A stretch of DNA of 64,000 nt from Thiohalomonas denitrificans (GCF_900102855.1 NZ_FMWD01000007.1:1-64000); one strand, 5' to 3'. Shown: positions 33,881-45,442, counted from the first letter of the stretch. A program made the numbers and translations. Notes: generated by a model from the sequence alone, not told the origin.

Positions 33881-35926
33881 CTACTTTACCCGCATACCCG
33901 GTTCGGCACCGTCGTCGGGTTGGAGGATGAACAGATCCTTGCCGCCCGGCCCCGCGGCCAGCACCATCCCCTCGGAGACGCCAAAACGCATCTTGCGCGG
34001 GGCCAGATTGGCCACCATCACGGTCAGGCAACCCACCAGCTCCTCCGGCTGGTAGGCGGATTTGATGCCCGCGAAGACGTTGCGGGTCTCGCCCCCCAGA
34101 TCCAGGGTGAGACGAAGCAGTTTGTCGGCACCCTCCACATGTTCGGCCCTGGCGATCCGCACGATGCGCAGGTCTACTTTGGCGAAATCGTCGAAAGTGA
34201 TCGTCTCCGCGATGGGGTCTTTGGCCAGCGGTGTCGTCGCCGGCTGGGGGTCTTCTGTCGGTTGGGCGGCTGCGAGGTCCTCTTTCGAAGCGGCGATGAG
34301 GGCTTCCACCTTCTCCTTTTCCACCCGCGTCATCAGTGGCTTGAACTTGTCAATTGTGTGATCCAGCAGCGGTGTCTCGCAGTCGTTCCAGTTCAGCGGA
34401 GCGGTGCGCAGGAAGCTCTCAGCCTTCTCGGCCGTGCCCGGCAGTACCGGTTTCAGGTAGTTCATCAGCACCCGGAAAAGATTCACGCCCAGAGAGCAGA
34501 TATCGTGGAGCTCTTGTTCGCGTCCTGCTTCTTTGGCGACCACCCAGGGTTTTTTCTCGTCGATGTACTCATTGGCGCGATCGGCCAGCTGCATGACGGT
34601 GCGCATGGCATGGCTGAACTCGCGCGCTTCGTACTGGGCGGCGATCTCCTGGCCGGCCGCAACGAATTCCCGGTACAGCTCCGGCTCGCTCAGGTGCGCC
34701 GACAACTTGCCGTCGAACTTTTTGGTGATGAAGCCGGCGCAACGGCTGGCAATATTGACCACCTTCCCGACCAGATCCGAGTTGACCCGCTGCTGGAAGT
34801 CGTCAAGGCTGAGGTCCAGGTCCTCGATGCCGTCACTGAGCTTGGCGGCGAAATAGTAGCGCAGGTATTCCGGATTCAGGTGGTCCAGATAGCTGCGGGC
34901 CATGATGAAGGTGCCGCGCGACTTGGACATCTTTTGGCCGTTTACGGTCAGGAAGCCGTGGCACCAGACGGCGTTCGGCAGCCGGAATCCGGCGCCGTGC
35001 AGCATCGCCGGCCAGAACAGCGTGTGAAAATAGGCGATATCCTTGCCGATGAAGTGGTACAGCTCGCAGTCCGCGTGCGGGCCCCACCAGTCGTCGAATT
35101 CCAGGTCCTCACGTTTGCTGCAGAGGTTTTTGAAAGAGCCCATGTAGCCAATCGGCGCATCCAGCCAGACATAGAAGAATTTGCCCGGGGCATCGGGGAT
35201 CTCGAAACCGAAGTAGGGGGCATCGCGGGAGATATCCCAGTCCTGCAGGCCGGTATCGAACCACTCCTTGAGCTTGTGGGCGATGGACTCCTGGAGGTGT
35301 CCACCGTCAATCCAGTCGCGGAGCATGCCCTCGAAGTCGGCCAGTTGGAAAAAGAAGTGCTCCGAGTTCTTCTCAACGGGTTTGGCGCCGGAAATGGCCG
35401 AGACGGCATCCTTGAGCTCCGTCGGCGTATAGGTGGCGCCACATGCCTCGCAGGAGTCGCCGTACTGCTCTTTGGCATCGCAGCGGGGGCAGGTTCCCTT
35501 GATGAAGCGGTCCGGCAGGAACATCTCCTTTTCCGGATCGAATGCCTGCGTGATGGTGCGGGTTGCGATGTGCCCGGCGTCGCGCAGTCGCGTGTAGATC
35601 GTCTCGGCACACTCGCGATTCTCGTCGGAGTGGGTGCTGTGGTAGTTGTCAAAGCCGATATGGAACCCGGCGAAGTCCTCCTGATGCTCCCGGCTCATGC
35701 GGGCCACGAGCTCTTCCGGAGAAATCCCCTCGCTCTGGGCGCGCAGCATGATCGGTGTGCCGTGAGCGTCGTCGGCGCACACGTACAGGCACTGGTGTCC
35801 CCGCTGGCGCTGAAATCTCGCCCAGATGTCGGTCTGGATGTATTCCACCAGGTGGCCAAGGTGGATCGGACCATTGGCGTAGGGAAGGGCGCTGGTGACC
35901 AGGATTTTGCGATTTTTATCGGCCAT
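33881..35926 (-). CDS. metG: Methionyl-tRNA synthetase
   Basis: Charges tRNA-Met; cytoplasmic, 681 residues. Class I motifs are present: HLGH in [13 protein letters not shown] and KMSKS in [11 protein letters not shown] zinc knuckle has two CxxC pairs, [17 protein letters not shown]. After a low-complexity linker (about 540-570) comes a C-terminal tRNA-binding OB domain ([13 protein letters not shown] … [10 protein letters not shown]) that dimerises the enzyme. ATG 35926 ([19 protein letters not shown]) is the conserved start; the 16 codons upstream are not. Divergent from mrp, as in many Gammaproteobacteria. Confidence 0.97.
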   Translation of the reverse strand: MADKNRKILVTSALPYANGPIHLGHLVEYIQTDIWARFQRQRGHQCLYVCADDAHGTPIMLRAQSEGISPEELVARMSREHQEDFAGFHIGFDNYHSTHSDENRECAETIYTRLRDAGHIATRTITQAFDPEKEMFLPDRFIKGTCPRCDAKEQYGDSCEACGATYTPTELKDAVSAISGAKPVEKNSEHFFFQLADFEGMLRDWIDGGHLQESIAHKLKEWFDTGLQDWDISRDAPYFGFEIPDAPGKFFYVWLDAPIGYMGSFKNLCSKREDLEFDDWWGPHADCELYHFIGKDIAYFHTLFWPAMLHGAGFRLPNAVWCHGFLTVNGQKMSKSRGTFIMARSYLDHLNPEYLRYYFAAKLSDGIEDLDLSLDDFQQRVNSDLVGKVVNIASRCAGFITKKFDGKLSAHLSEPELYREFVAAGQEIAAQYEAREFSHAMRTVMQLADRANEYIDEKKPWVVAKEAGREQELHDICSLGVNLFRVLMNYLKPVLPGTAEKAESFLRTAPLNWNDCETPLLDHTIDKFKPLMTRVEKEKVEALIAASKEDLAAAQPTEDPQPATTPLAKDPIAETITFDDFAKVDLRIVRIARAEHVEGADKLLRLTLDLGGETRNVFAGIKSAYQPEELVGCLTVMVANLAPRKMRFGVSEGMVLAAGPGGKDLFILQPDDGAEPGMRVK

Positions 35927-36180
35927 CGGGGTGGGGAGATTTCCGTTGCTTGAAAAAGAGGAATACAGTACCAAATTATGGGTTATGGCCGCCAGCGAGC
36001 GGACGAGACAGGTGAGTGAAACCCCTTGCCTTTGGTTGCAGGACGTGGAAGAGGCAGAAGCCGCGAATGGATTATGGCTCAGACTCGGGGATGATCGCCC
36101 TCAGGGCCGCTACCGCACGGCCTCGAGGAATATCGTTATCGTCGATAACCGCGGCAAAGGCTTCCGTACCGGCCGGTGGT

Positions 36181-36209
36181 TTGCGACACTAATGAAACTC
36201 TGCGATAAT
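36181..36209 (+). promoter_or_regulatory. Sigma70 promoter for mrp
   Basis: TTGCGA, a 17-bp spacer, then GATAAT. Both hexamers are near consensus and the spacing is ideal. Transcription would start near 36216, giving a leader of about 58 bases to the mrp ATG. Confidence 0.72.
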
Positions 36210-36273
36210 TTCCGATTGAATTACTCAGTTATTAGGTCCGGGCGCATGGCGCCGGCAAAAAACCCAGGAGAGA

Positions 36274-37371
36274 ATGATGGCACAGGTGTCCCAGTCGCAG
36301 GTTGAAGAGGCGCTCAAAGGCTACTCCGATCCGTACCTTGAAAAGGATGTGGTCTCCGCCAAGGCCGTGAAAGACATCCAGATCGACGGCGGCAAGGTGA
36401 AAATCGTCGTCGAGTACGGCTTCCCGATGAACGGCTACCGTGACGAGGTTTCCGGCAAGCTGAAGGGGCTTGTCGAACAGGTGGAGGGCGTTGATAGCGT
36501 CGAAATCGAGATCGATACCCGCATCGTCTCTCATGCCGCCCAGAAGGGTGTCAAGCACATCAAGGGCGTGAAGAACATCATCGCCGTCGCTTCGGGCAAG
36601 GGCGGCGTCGGTAAATCCACCACTTCGGTGAACCTGGCGCTGGCACTGGCGGCCGAAGGCGCCACCGTGGGTCTGCTGGATGCAGATATCTACGGCCCCA
36701 GCCAGCCGCGTATGCTGGGCGTTCACGACAAAAAGCCGGATTCGCCGGACGGTCATACTCTGGAGCCCATCGTCAACCACGACATCCAGTCCATGTCCAT
36801 TGGCTATCTTATCGACGAGGATACGCCGATGATCTGGCGTGGACCGATGGTGACCCAGGCGCTGGAGCAGCTGCTGAACGATACCAACTGGCGTGAAGTC
36901 GACTATCTGGTGATCGACCTGCCGCCGGGCACCGGTGATACCCAGCTGACCCTGGCGCAGAAGGTGCCGGTTTCGGGTTCGGTGATCGTCACCACACCGC
37001 AGGACATCGCTCTGCTGGACGCCCGCAAGGCCTACAAGATGTTCGAGAAGGTCGAGGTGCCGGTGCTGGGCGTGGTGGAGAACATGTCGATCCACATCTG
37101 CTCCAATTGCGGTCACGAGGAGCACATCTTCGGTGAGGGCGGCGGTCAGTCCATGGCGAAGGAGTATGGTGTGAACTTCCTCGGTGCCCTGCCGCTGGAT
37201 ATCTCCATCCGTGAGGAGACCGACAGCGGCAAGCCGACGGTGGTGGCCGATCCGGATGGCCGGATCTCCCAGATTTACCGGGATATCGCCCGCAAGGTGG
37301 GCGCCAAGCTCGCCGGTCAGGCGAAGGACTACAGCGCCCGCTTCCCGAAAATCGTCATCCAGAACGACTGA
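36274..37371 (+). CDS. mrp: Iron-sulfur cluster carrier ATPase Mrp/ApbC
   Basis: A P-loop scaffold or carrier that transfers Fe-S clusters to apo-proteins. Residues 1 to about 85 form a MIP18/DUF59 domain; the deviant Walker A is ASGKGGVGKSTTSVNLA, followed by GLLDADIYGPSQPRMLG and the cluster-binding CSNC in HICSNCGHEEHIFG. The 365-residue length is normal. AGGAGA upstream serves the tandem ATGATG (36274/36277). Likely needed here for the many Fe-S proteins (Rnf, Ttr). The gap from metG holds a promoter and no other gene. Confidence 0.96.
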   Translation: MMAQVSQSQVEEALKGYSDPYLEKDVVSAKAVKDIQIDGGKVKIVVEYGFPMNGYRDEVSGKLKGLVEQVEGVDSVEIEIDTRIVSHAAQKGVKHIKGVKNIIAVASGKGGVGKSTTSVNLALALAAEGATVGLLDADIYGPSQPRMLGVHDKKPDSPDGHTLEPIVNHDIQSMSIGYLIDEDTPMIWRGPMVTQALEQLLNDTNWREVDYLVIDLPPGTGDTQLTLAQKVPVSGSVIVTTPQDIALLDARKAYKMFEKVEVPVLGVVENMSIHICSNCGHEEHIFGEGGGQSMAKEYGVNFLGALPLDISIREETDSGKPTVVADPDGRISQIYRDIARKVGAKLAGQAKDYSARFPKIVIQND

Positions 37372-37393
37372 CGACGAACTGGGGCTAACGGCC

Positions 37394-37479
37394 TTAACCA
37401 CAGAGGGCACAGAGGACACGGAGAACGGCTTGTGTGCTCAAAGGCCTCCGTGAACTCTCTGTGTTCTCTGTGGTTCATT
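37394..37479. repeat. CAGAG-type inverted repeat
   Basis: TTAACCACAGAGGGCACAGAGG opens and CTGTGTTCTCTGTGGTTCA closes an imperfect hairpin 23 bp after the mrp stop. Close in sequence to the copy between rnfA and rnfB. Confidence 0.87.
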
Positions 37480-37593
37480 CCTTTTGGGGCACCGTCTCCT
37501 CCCTTGCTCCCCGGGGTCAAAACTCAAGCTTGTTTAGGGTCCCCTTTTCCCTGTATCTTTGATGCCTTTCCCTGGGGCGTTTCAAATTTTCCC

Positions 37594-38160
37594 ATGAGCA
37601 TCAAGTGCGACAAGTGGATCCGCCGCATGGCGGCAGAGCAGGGCATGATTGAGCCGTTCGAGGCCGGCCAGGTCCGGGAGGTGAACGGTAACCGGATCGT
37701 TTCCTACGGAACTTCCAGTTACGGCTATGACGTGCGCTGTGCGGATGAATTCAAGATCTTCACGAATATCAACTCGGCGATTGTCGACCCGAAAGGATTC
37801 GACGAGTCCAGCTTTGTGGACGTGAAGTCGGACGTCTGCATTATCCCGCCCAACTCCTTCGCATTGGCCCGCACGGTGGAGTATTTTCGCATCCCGCGTA
37901 GCGTACTCACTATTTGCCTAGGCAAGTCGACCTATGCGCGCTGCGGCATCATCGTCAACGTAACGCCGCTGGAGCCCGAATGGCAGGGGCATGTGACCCT
38001 GGAATTCTCCAATACCACGCCGCTGCCGGCCAAGATCTACGCCAACGAGGGGATTGCACAGATGCTGTTTCTCGAATCGGATGAGGTGTGCGAGACCTCC
38101 TATCTGGATCGCGGCGGCAAATACCAGGGGCAACGCGGTGTAACGCTGCCCGTCACCTGA
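37594..38160 (+). CDS. dcd: dCTP deaminase
   Basis: Deaminates dCTP to dUTP, feeding dTTP synthesis. ATG 37594 ([13 protein letters not shown]) gives 188 residues, close to the E. coli enzyme. The trimeric dUTPase-like fold is recognised from [43 protein letters not shown] (with the catalytic glutamate in LEPEW) and GIAQMLFL. It follows mrp with a repeat between, the same order as in other Gammaproteobacteria. A MITE-like repeat begins 18 bp after its stop. Confidence 0.96.
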   Translation: MSIKCDKWIRRMAAEQGMIEPFEAGQVREVNGNRIVSYGTSSYGYDVRCADEFKIFTNINSAIVDPKGFDESSFVDVKSDVCIIPPNSFALARTVEYFRIPRSVLTICLGKSTYARCGIIVNVTPLEPEWQGHVTLEFSNTTPLPAKIYANEGIAQMLFLESDEVCETSYLDRGGKYQGQRGVTLPVT

Positions 38161-38177
38161 AGCGGCTTTCGACGGTA

Positions 38178-38284
38178 GGGCACTTCTATAAATTCGTCAT
38201 TCCCGCGAAAGCGGGAATCCAGCCGTTGATTTTACCGGGCTACCGCTTTCGCGGGAGTGACGAAAATGAATTTTAGAGGTTCCC
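38178..38284. repeat. MITE-like repeat, copy B
   Basis: A 107-bp element, inverse in orientation to copy A at 4555-4667 and matching it over most of its length. It begins GGGCACTTCTATAAATTCG and ends TTTTAGAGGTTCCC. The internal blocks ATTCCCGCGAAAGCGGGAAT and CTACCGCTTTCGCGGGAG can form separate hairpins. It sits between convergent dcd and the DUF3108 gene, where it could serve as a terminator. Confidence 0.86.
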
Positions 38285-38304
38285 GGTAGACTGCGGGAAC
38301 GGGG

Positions 38305-39006
38305 TTACTTTTGACGTTCCAGTCTGGTGATGTAACTGGTCGCCGTGTAGTCCTTCTTTTCCTGAACGAGCTTTACCAACGTGTAATCGAGTGCCGGAGC
38401 CACCCAGAGGGTGACATCCTCTCTGCGCACCTTCAGTGTCTGATAGGTGCCCAGTGGGGTGTCCAACTGCTCCTGCCCGATTACGTCGAACCGATAGGTC
38501 TTGATTTTCCCCCGGTCGGCGAAGGTGTACTCGAGGTGCTTCTCCCCCTCCGAGAGGTCGCGCTCGAGCGCGACCTGATACAGCAGTTTGTCGAGAATCC
38601 CCGGCCGTACGGCCACTTTGGTCACCTCACCCTCGCGAAGATAGGTCACGATCTCCTCTTCCCAGTCAAATCGCATCCGCTCGAAGGAATTGTCATCGCC
38701 TCCCGTGTGCTTCGCCTGGAAATCGAGCGGGACAAGGGTACTGTTCCGGGAGCGCCAGAGGCTCGTTTCGGTAAGTCGATGATCCTTAAAAAGCGCGACC
38801 AGCCCGGTCGTGTAGAGTGATGACTCCATCAGCCAGGTATTGTCAGTGCGCTTCTCAAGCTTTCGGGTCATCTCCCCCACTTTGAGTCCGTTGGCGTGTA
38901 CCGTGTAGTGCGCCTCGTAGGGCTCGGGTACATAGGCGGGTTTGGCCCCGGTGGGGCCTGCCGTCAGCGCCATCAGCAGCGTTATGATCCAGGCAAAATA
39001 GTTCAT
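38305..39006 (-). CDS. DUF3108 periplasmic protein
   Basis: A signal peptide (MNYFAWIITLLMALTAGPTGA) precedes a beta-rich domain of about 210 residues, matching DUF3108: PYEAHYTVHANGLKVGEMTRKLEK, an internal ERMRFDWEEEIVTY, and DTPLGTYQTLKVRREDVTLWVAPALDYTLVKL. Members may bind lipid or outer-membrane components but have no fixed role. The gene is next to purN on the same strand in many Gammaproteobacteria, as here (79-bp gap). Confidence 0.9.
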   Translation of the reverse strand: MNYFAWIITLLMALTAGPTGAKPAYVPEPYEAHYTVHANGLKVGEMTRKLEKRTDNTWLMESSLYTTGLVALFKDHRLTETSLWRSRNSTLVPLDFQAKHTGGDDNSFERMRFDWEEEIVTYLREGEVTKVAVRPGILDKLLYQVALERDLSEGEKHLEYTFADRGKIKTYRFDVIGQEQLDTPLGTYQTLKVRREDVTLWVAPALDYTLVKLVQEKKDYTATSYITRLERQK

Positions 39007-39085
39007 GTTCAGCTTTAGCTTCCGTCCAGGTCATAGGTTGTAACACACATCGGACAACGAATCCGCCACGCCTGCTGCGTCCGCA

Positions 39086-39715
39086 CTATCTGCACTGAAC
39101 CGGTTCGCCATCCAGCAGGGCATGTCCGTTCTTAAGCTTTAGCCGTCCTTCGGCGTACCAGCGAATGGCCTGGGGGTAGATGCGGTGCTCCTGCGCCAGT
39201 ACCCGCGATGCCAGGGTTTCAGGGCTGTCGTCCGGCTCTACCGGAACCCGCGCCTGAAGGATGATGGGGCCGGCGTCCAGCTCCGGGGTGACGAAGTGCA
39301 CCGAGGCGCCATGTTCGGTATCACCCGCATCGAGGCAGCGGCTATGCGTGTTGAGACCCCGGTGTCTGGGGAGCAGGGAAGGATGGATATTGAGCATGCG
39401 GCCGTGATAGTGGCGAACAAAGTCATTGCTGAGAATGCGCATGAAGCCGGCCAGCACCACCAGTCCCGGTTGGAAGCGGTCGATGCACTCCATCAGCGCA
39501 GCATCATAGCTCTCGCGATCGGCAAACTGCCGATGCTCGACCACTTCCGTCGGAATACCCGCACGGCGCGCCCGTTCCAGACCGAAGGCATCGGCTCTGT
39601 TGCTGATGACGGCCCGGATCTCCACAGGCAGGCCCTCCCGGACGGCGTCGATGATGGACTGCAGATTGGTGCCACCTCCCGAGATGAGTACCACAATGGG
39701 CAGCTTTGCACTCAT
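39086..39715 (-). CDS. purN: Phosphoribosylglycinamide formyltransferase
   Basis: Transfers a formyl group from 10-formyl-THF to GAR in purine synthesis. ATG 39715 ([21 protein letters not shown]) overlaps the purM stop as ATGA, giving 209 residues. Catalytic residues are visible: Asn and His in [12 protein letters not shown] and the Asp of [10 protein letters not shown]. The longer frame upstream lies in purM and is not used. Confidence 0.96.
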   Translation of the reverse strand: MSAKLPIVVLISGGGTNLQSIIDAVREGLPVEIRAVISNRADAFGLERARRAGIPTEVVEHRQFADRESYDAALMECIDRFQPGLVVLAGFMRILSNDFVRHYHGRMLNIHPSLLPRHRGLNTHSRCLDAGDTEHGASVHFVTPELDAGPIILQARVPVEPDDSPETLASRVLAQEHRIYPQAIRWYAEGRLKLKNGHALLDGEPVQCR

Positions 39716-40767
39716 CGAATAATGACCCGCTCTCCGCCGCCTGCCGCGATGTGACCGATGACCATCGCTTCTTCCCCCGCCTCGCAAAGCCGTTCGGCAG
39801 CAAGTTGGGCCTGTGCGGCGGGCACGCAGATCGCCATGCCGATTCCGCAGTTGAAGGTGCGATACATCTCTTCATCGCTGATACCGCCCGTGCGCTGGAG
39901 CCAATCGAAGATGGGAGGACGGCTCCAGCTGGCGGCATCGATAATGGCCTGCGTTCCCTCCGGAAGGACCCGGGGCAGGTTTTCCGTGAGGCCGCCCCCG
40001 GTAATGTGGGCCAGCGCGTGGACCTCGACATCGGCATCCTGGAACAGCTTCAGTAGCGGTTTGATATATATCCGCGTCGGCTCCAGCAGAACCTCGCCGA
40101 TGGGCCTGCCACCGAAGTCGGCGTCAAGTCCGGTGCCGCTCACCTCGAGCACTTTTCGAATCAGTGAGTAGCCGTTGGAGTGCGGGCCTGAAGAGGCAAG
40201 CCCGATAATCGCATCTCCATCCGTGACCCGGCTGCCATCGATGATTTCGCTCTTTTCGACCACACCGACGCAGAACCCGGCCAGATCGTAGTCATCGCCC
40301 TGGTACATGCCCGGCATCTCCGCCGTTTCGCCGCCGGTCAGGGCGGCCCCGGCCATTGCGCAGCCGGCGGCGATCCCTTTCACCACATCCGCCGCAGCGT
40401 CTACGTTGAGATGGCCGGTCGCGTAGTAATCCAGAAAAAACAGTGGTTCGGCACCCTGCACGATGAGGTCGTTGGCGCACATGGCGACCAGATCGATGCC
40501 GATGGTATCGTGCCGGTTCAACTCCATTGCGAGCTTGAGTTTGGTGCCCACGCCATCGGTGCCGGCCACCAGCACGGGATTGGGGTAGCGATCGAGAGGA
40601 ACCTCGAACAGGGCCCCGAAGCCGCCAAGGCCGCCCAGGACTCCGGGTCGCAGGGTGCTTTTGGCAAACGGCTTGATGCGTTCGACCAGGGTATTGCCGG
40701 CGTCGATGTCCACGCCGGCATCACGATAGCTGAGGCCTTCTTGGCCGGTTTTGGGGTCGCTGCTCAC
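39712..40767 (-). CDS. purM: Phosphoribosylformylglycinamidine cyclo-ligase
   Basis: ATP-dependent ring closure forming AIR in purine synthesis. The 351-residue protein has the family start [22 protein letters not shown], the ATP-binding [12 protein letters not shown] and [22 protein letters not shown], and [13 protein letters not shown]. It is co-translated with purN (4-base overlap) and divergent from the DUF2066 gene. Confidence 0.97.
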   Translation of the reverse strand: MSSDPKTGQEGLSYRDAGVDIDAGNTLVERIKPFAKSTLRPGVLGGLGGFGALFEVPLDRYPNPVLVAGTDGVGTKLKLAMELNRHDTIGIDLVAMCANDLIVQGAEPLFFLDYYATGHLNVDAAADVVKGIAAGCAMAGAALTGGETAEMPGMYQGDDYDLAGFCVGVVEKSEIIDGSRVTDGDAIIGLASSGPHSNGYSLIRKVLEVSGTGLDADFGGRPIGEVLLEPTRIYIKPLLKLFQDADVEVHALAHITGGGLTENLPRVLPEGTQAIIDAASWSRPPIFDWLQRTGGISDEEMYRTFNCGIGMAICVPAAQAQLAAERLCEAGEEAMVIGHIAAGGGERVIIR

Positions 40768-40892
40768 TGGGGAATCCTGAGTCGGTTGAGAAAGGAACTG
40801 CTTTTCGCGCCTATTTTAACAGTCCCACCCCACGCTTGGAATCGGGCTCTATTCCCTTGACTTGCTGCAGTCACTCGCATAGTTTGCGGCGG

Positions 40893-42002
40893 ATGATGCG
40901 GTTACGTGTGTTTCTCCTTTCTCTATCACTTTTTTTGCCCGGGGTCGATCTCCTGGCGCTGGAACTCCATGGTCTGTATGAGGCAGAGGTGCCCGTGGCC
41001 GATCAGAGTCGTGCAGCGCGACAGGATGCCACTGCCCGTGCACTGTCACAGGTTTTGGTAAAGGTGAGTGGTTCCGGCCAGGTCGAAAACAGGGCGCCGG
41101 CCGAGGTCGCCAAATATGTCCAGCAGTATCGCTATCGACGATCACCTTCGACCGATGAACTCGTTCTGTGGGTTCGGTTTGACGCCCGGGGAGTCGATGG
41201 CCTGTTGCGGGAGCAGGGTGTTTCCGTGTGGGGCGCCGCCCGTCCCGTGACGCTGGTGTGGCTTGCGGTTGAGCAGGGCGGACATCGTGAGCTGGTGGGC
41301 GCGAATGATGAAGGCTTCGCCCGGGAGACGCTGATCACGACAGGAGAGCGCCGGGGGTTACCGGTGCGCCTGCCGCTGCTGGATCTGGCCGAGCAGTCAC
41401 GGATCAGGCCCGCGGACATCTGGGGGGATTTCCATCAGCCCATCGTGGAAATCTCCGAACGGTACGATCCTCAGGCGGTACTGGTAGGTCGGCTCTACCC
41501 ATTGCGAGGTTCCCGGTGGGCGGTGCGCTGGTCCCTGTACCAGGGCGACAATCGTTTCCGCTGGAATGGCGAGAGTGAAGACAAACGGTCACTGCTGGCT
41601 CTGGGAATCGAGGGGGCGGCGGATCGCCTTTCCGAGGCCCTTTCCGGCTCACCCGGCGGGATGTCGGATGATCGACTGGCACTGGACGTGGCAGGGGTAG
41701 TGGACCTGGCCGGATTACAGCGGACTCTGGGTTATCTCACCGGTCTCAACGTCATCGACCATATTGAAGTGGTCCGGGTGGAGGCCGAGAAGGTGCGCTT
41801 TGGTCTGCGGGTGGATGGCGGTACAGCAAGGCTGGTGAATACACTGGCCCTGGGTGATACGTTGACCGCAGCAGCAGTGCCCGACCGGGACCGGGAGCAG
41901 CAGTACGCCTCAACACCAGTGCCGGAACGGGATCAGCAGCACGAACAAGAACAACAAGAACAGGGAAGCCGTAGGGCCTTGCTCTACCGCCTGGTGCCGT
42001 GA
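40893..42002 (+). CDS. DUF2066 periplasmic protein
   Basis: The start is taken at the tandem ATGATG (40893/40896), giving a signal peptide MMRLRVFLLSLSLFLPGVDLLA. The mature part matches DUF2066: ELHGLYEAEVPVADQSRAARQDATARALSQVLVKVSG, then YVQQYRYRRS and SERYDPQAVLVGRLYPLRGSRW. The C-terminal 40 residues are a low-complexity EQQ-rich tail. Function unknown. The order purMN / DUF2066 / transferase / PerM / hda is conserved in Gammaproteobacteria. The stop overlaps the next start. Confidence 0.9.
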   Translation: MMRLRVFLLSLSLFLPGVDLLALELHGLYEAEVPVADQSRAARQDATARALSQVLVKVSGSGQVENRAPAEVAKYVQQYRYRRSPSTDELVLWVRFDARGVDGLLREQGVSVWGAARPVTLVWLAVEQGGHRELVGANDEGFARETLITTGERRGLPVRLPLLDLAEQSRIRPADIWGDFHQPIVEISERYDPQAVLVGRLYPLRGSRWAVRWSLYQGDNRFRWNGESEDKRSLLALGIEGAADRLSEALSGSPGGMSDDRLALDVAGVVDLAGLQRTLGYLTGLNVIDHIEVVRVEAEKVRFGLRVDGGTARLVNTLALGDTLTAAAVPDRDREQQYASTPVPERDQQHEQEQQEQGSRRALLYRLVP

Positions 42003-42568
42003 ACCCGAAGGCGATACCGAATCTCATTACTTGTTTTCGAATCCTGCTTGTCATTCCGCTGGTCGCGTTACTCGTGGACCGTCAATACGGCATGGTCCTC
42101 GCACTGTTCGCGGTAGCGGGGGCTTCCGATGCGCTGGATGGATTTCTGGCAAGGCGCTTCGGGTGGTCGAGCCGACTGGGTGCGCTACTGGACCCGTTGG
42201 CCGACAAACTCCTTATGGTCTCTTCCTATATCACCATGGGCCTGCTGGGCATGCTTCCGGCATGGCTGGTAGCCCTGGTCATTCTGCGCGATATCGTCAT
42301 CATCGGTGGGGCGGCGGCCTACCAGTTCTTGATAGGGCAGGTGGAAATGGAGCCCACTCTGGTCAGCAAAGCGAATACGGCGCTTCAGGTATTATTGGTG
42401 CTTTTGGTGCTTTTTTCGTTTGCAATACAGGCGCTGCCCGGACCCTTTATCAACGGGATAGTTATGGTCGTGGCCGTGACCACCGTCTGGAGCGGGTTCA
42501 AATACGTTGGCATCTGGGGAAAGCGTGCCCATCATTACCGCTCGAGTGAACGCAAGGGAAGTCGATGA
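41999..42568 (+). CDS. pgsA: CDP-alcohol phosphatidyltransferase
   Basis: A membrane enzyme moving a phosphatidyl group from CDP-diacylglycerol to an alcohol. The signature D-x2-DG-x2-AR-x8-G-x3-D-x3-D is complete in DALDGFLARRFGWSSRLGALLDPLADK. With 189 residues and about five helices it resembles phosphatidylglycerophosphate synthase; which alcohol it uses is inferred. GTG 41999 overlaps the DUF2066 stop. It may not be the only PgsA of the genome. Confidence 0.85.
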   Translation: MNPKAIPNLITCFRILLVIPLVALLVDRQYGMVLALFAVAGASDALDGFLARRFGWSSRLGALLDPLADKLLMVSSYITMGLLGMLPAWLVALVILRDIVIIGGAAAYQFLIGQVEMEPTLVSKANTALQVLLVLLVLFSFAIQALPGPFINGIVMVVAVTTVWSGFKYVGIWGKRAHHYRSSERKGSR

Positions 42569-43632
42569 CAGAATCGCAGAAGTGGTACTGGCTGGCGGCC
42601 GTGGCAGTCGGAGGGTATCTGCTCTATCTGCTGTCACCGGTTCTGACACCGTTCGTGGCGGGGGCGGTGCTGGCCTATATCGGCGACCCGGTGGTCGATC
42701 GGCTGGAGAACCGTGGTCTGTCACGTGCTCTTTCGGTGGTCCTGGTATTTGTAGTGTTACTGGCCGTCATTTTTGCGCTGATGCTGGTGCTTGTCCCCCT
42801 ACTCGAACGTCAGATCGTACTGTTTGTCTCAAAGTTGCCGACCTACATCGACTGGGTGCAAAAAGAGGGGCTCCCGGCGCTCGGAGCTTTTCTGGGCATT
42901 GATCTGGGCGGGCTGGAACTGGGCGCACTGAGAACGGCCGTCAGCGACTACTGGCAGCAGGCAGCCGGTTCGGCTGGCGGGGTGGTTAGTGCGCTATCCC
43001 GTTCCGGGGCGACGCTGGTCGGCTGGCTGGCCAATCTCATCCTGATTCCGGTGGTGACTTTTTATCTGCTGCGGGACTGGGATGTCATGGTGGGCCGGAT
43101 ACGTGAACTGCTCCCGCGCCGTCTGGAGCCGGATGTTGTTCGTCTGGCCCGCGCCTCGGACGAGGTGCTTGGGGCCTTCTTCCGCGGGCAATTGATAGTC
43201 ATGCTCGCCCTGGGACTGATCTATTCACTGGGGCTCTGGCTGGTAGGGCTGGAGTTGGCCCTGCTGATTGGCGTATCGGCGGGGCTCGTCAGTTTCGTAC
43301 CCTATCTGGGCTTTATCGTGGGCATTGTGGCTGCGGGCATCGCGGCCATCATGCAGTTTCAGGATGCCATTCACCTGCTGTATGTGGTGGCCGTGTTCGG
43401 GGTGGCTCAGGCTATCGAGGGCATGGTACTGCAGCCGCTGCTATTGGGTGAGCGCATTGGCCTGCATCCGGTGGCGGTGATCTTCGCGGTCATGGCCGGT
43501 GCGCAGCTGTTCGGCTTCATCGGCGTGCTGCTGGCGTTGCCGGTAGCCGCCATTGTGATGGTGCTCCTGCGTTATGCTCATGAACGCTACCTGGACAGTG
43601 AGCTGTTCAACCAATCAACGGATCGACCATGA
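42565..43632 (+). CDS. AI-2E (PerM-like) family transporter
   Basis: A 355-residue membrane protein of the PerM/AI-2E transporter family: N-terminal helices LAAVAVGGYLLYLLSPVLTPF, a soluble middle, and SFVPYLGFIVGIVAAGIAAI then GMVLQPLLLGERIGLHPVAVI in the conserved C-terminal half. In E. coli and others perM lies by hda-related genes, as here. It overlaps both neighbours by four bases. The transported substrate is unknown. Confidence 0.92.
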   Translation: MTESQKWYWLAAVAVGGYLLYLLSPVLTPFVAGAVLAYIGDPVVDRLENRGLSRALSVVLVFVVLLAVIFALMLVLVPLLERQIVLFVSKLPTYIDWVQKEGLPALGAFLGIDLGGLELGALRTAVSDYWQQAAGSAGGVVSALSRSGATLVGWLANLILIPVVTFYLLRDWDVMVGRIRELLPRRLEPDVVRLARASDEVLGAFFRGQLIVMLALGLIYSLGLWLVGLELALLIGVSAGLVSFVPYLGFIVGIVAAGIAAIMQFQDAIHLLYVVAVFGVAQAIEGMVLQPLLLGERIGLHPVAVIFAVMAGAQLFGFIGVLLALPVAAIVMVLLRYAHERYLDSELFNQSTDRP

Positions 43633-44304
43633 GCGCTCAACTGCCGCTCGGGGTCGGGCTGCGGGATGGTGCGACCTTCGATAATTTCTTTGCCGGTCCG
43701 AACACCGAGGTGGTTCTTCAGCTCGAGAGAGGGAATGAACCTTTCCTTTTTCTCTGGGGGGGCGCCGGCAGTGGTCGCAGCCACCTGCTGCAGGCCGCCT
43801 GCCACCGGGTGAGTGGCGAGAGCGGTGGTGCCGTTTATCTGCCGCTTTCGAAGAGCACCGAACTGGCCCCGGAGATGCTGGAGGGACTGGAGACCATGGC
43901 CCTGGTGACCGTCGATGATCTCCAGCAAGTGGCAGGGCATACCGGGTGGGAAGTGGGCCTGTTTCACCTCTACAACCGGGCCCGCGAGAGCGGTTGTCGG
44001 ATCGTGGTGGCGGCTGATGCACCGCCGGGGCCCCTGGGTATTTCGCTGCCCGACCTGAGGTCGCGCCTCAGTTGGGGGCCGGTCTACCAACTGCTGCCGC
44101 TTGTCGATGCCGACAAGCGGGTCGCTTTGCAACTGCGCGCCCACCACCGGGGAATGGAGCTTTCGGATGAGGTGGCGAATTATATTCTGAGGCGCAGTCC
44201 ACGGGACCTGCATTCGCTGTTTTCAGTGCTGGAACACCTGGACCGCGCCTCGCTTGCCGCCCAGCGGCGGCTCACCGTTCCCTTCGTCCGTGAACAGTTG
44301 GCCA

Positions 44305-44315
<11 letters not shown>
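43629..44315 (+). CDS. hda: DnaA regulatory inactivator Hda
   Basis: A DnaA-like AAA+ protein that, with the sliding clamp, promotes DnaA-ATP hydrolysis and prevents re-initiation. The short N-terminus MSAQLPLGVGLRDGATFDNF carries the clamp-binding QLPLGV motif. The domain has LFLWGGAGSGRSHLLQA as Walker A and VTVDDLQQVAG as Walker B. Lacks the DNA-binding domain IV of DnaA. Length 228 is typical. Its last 11 bases overlap the 3' end of the DUF2069 gene on the other strand. Confidence 0.95.

Positions 44316-45442
<1,127 letters not shown>

Noticed and set aside
33833-35953. 706-codon open frame on the plus strand opposite metG
   Set aside because: A complete metG with HLGH and KMSKS motifs lies on the other strand, and the long frame matches no family I know.
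35895-36305. 136-codon frame in the metG-mrp gap
   Set aside because: It overlaps the metG start and the mrp promoter, has no start signal and shows no recognisable domain.
36232-37419. 395-codon minus-strand frame opposite mrp
   Set aside because: mrp with its P-loop and CxxC is clearly the gene, and it has a promoter and Shine-Dalgarno sequence.
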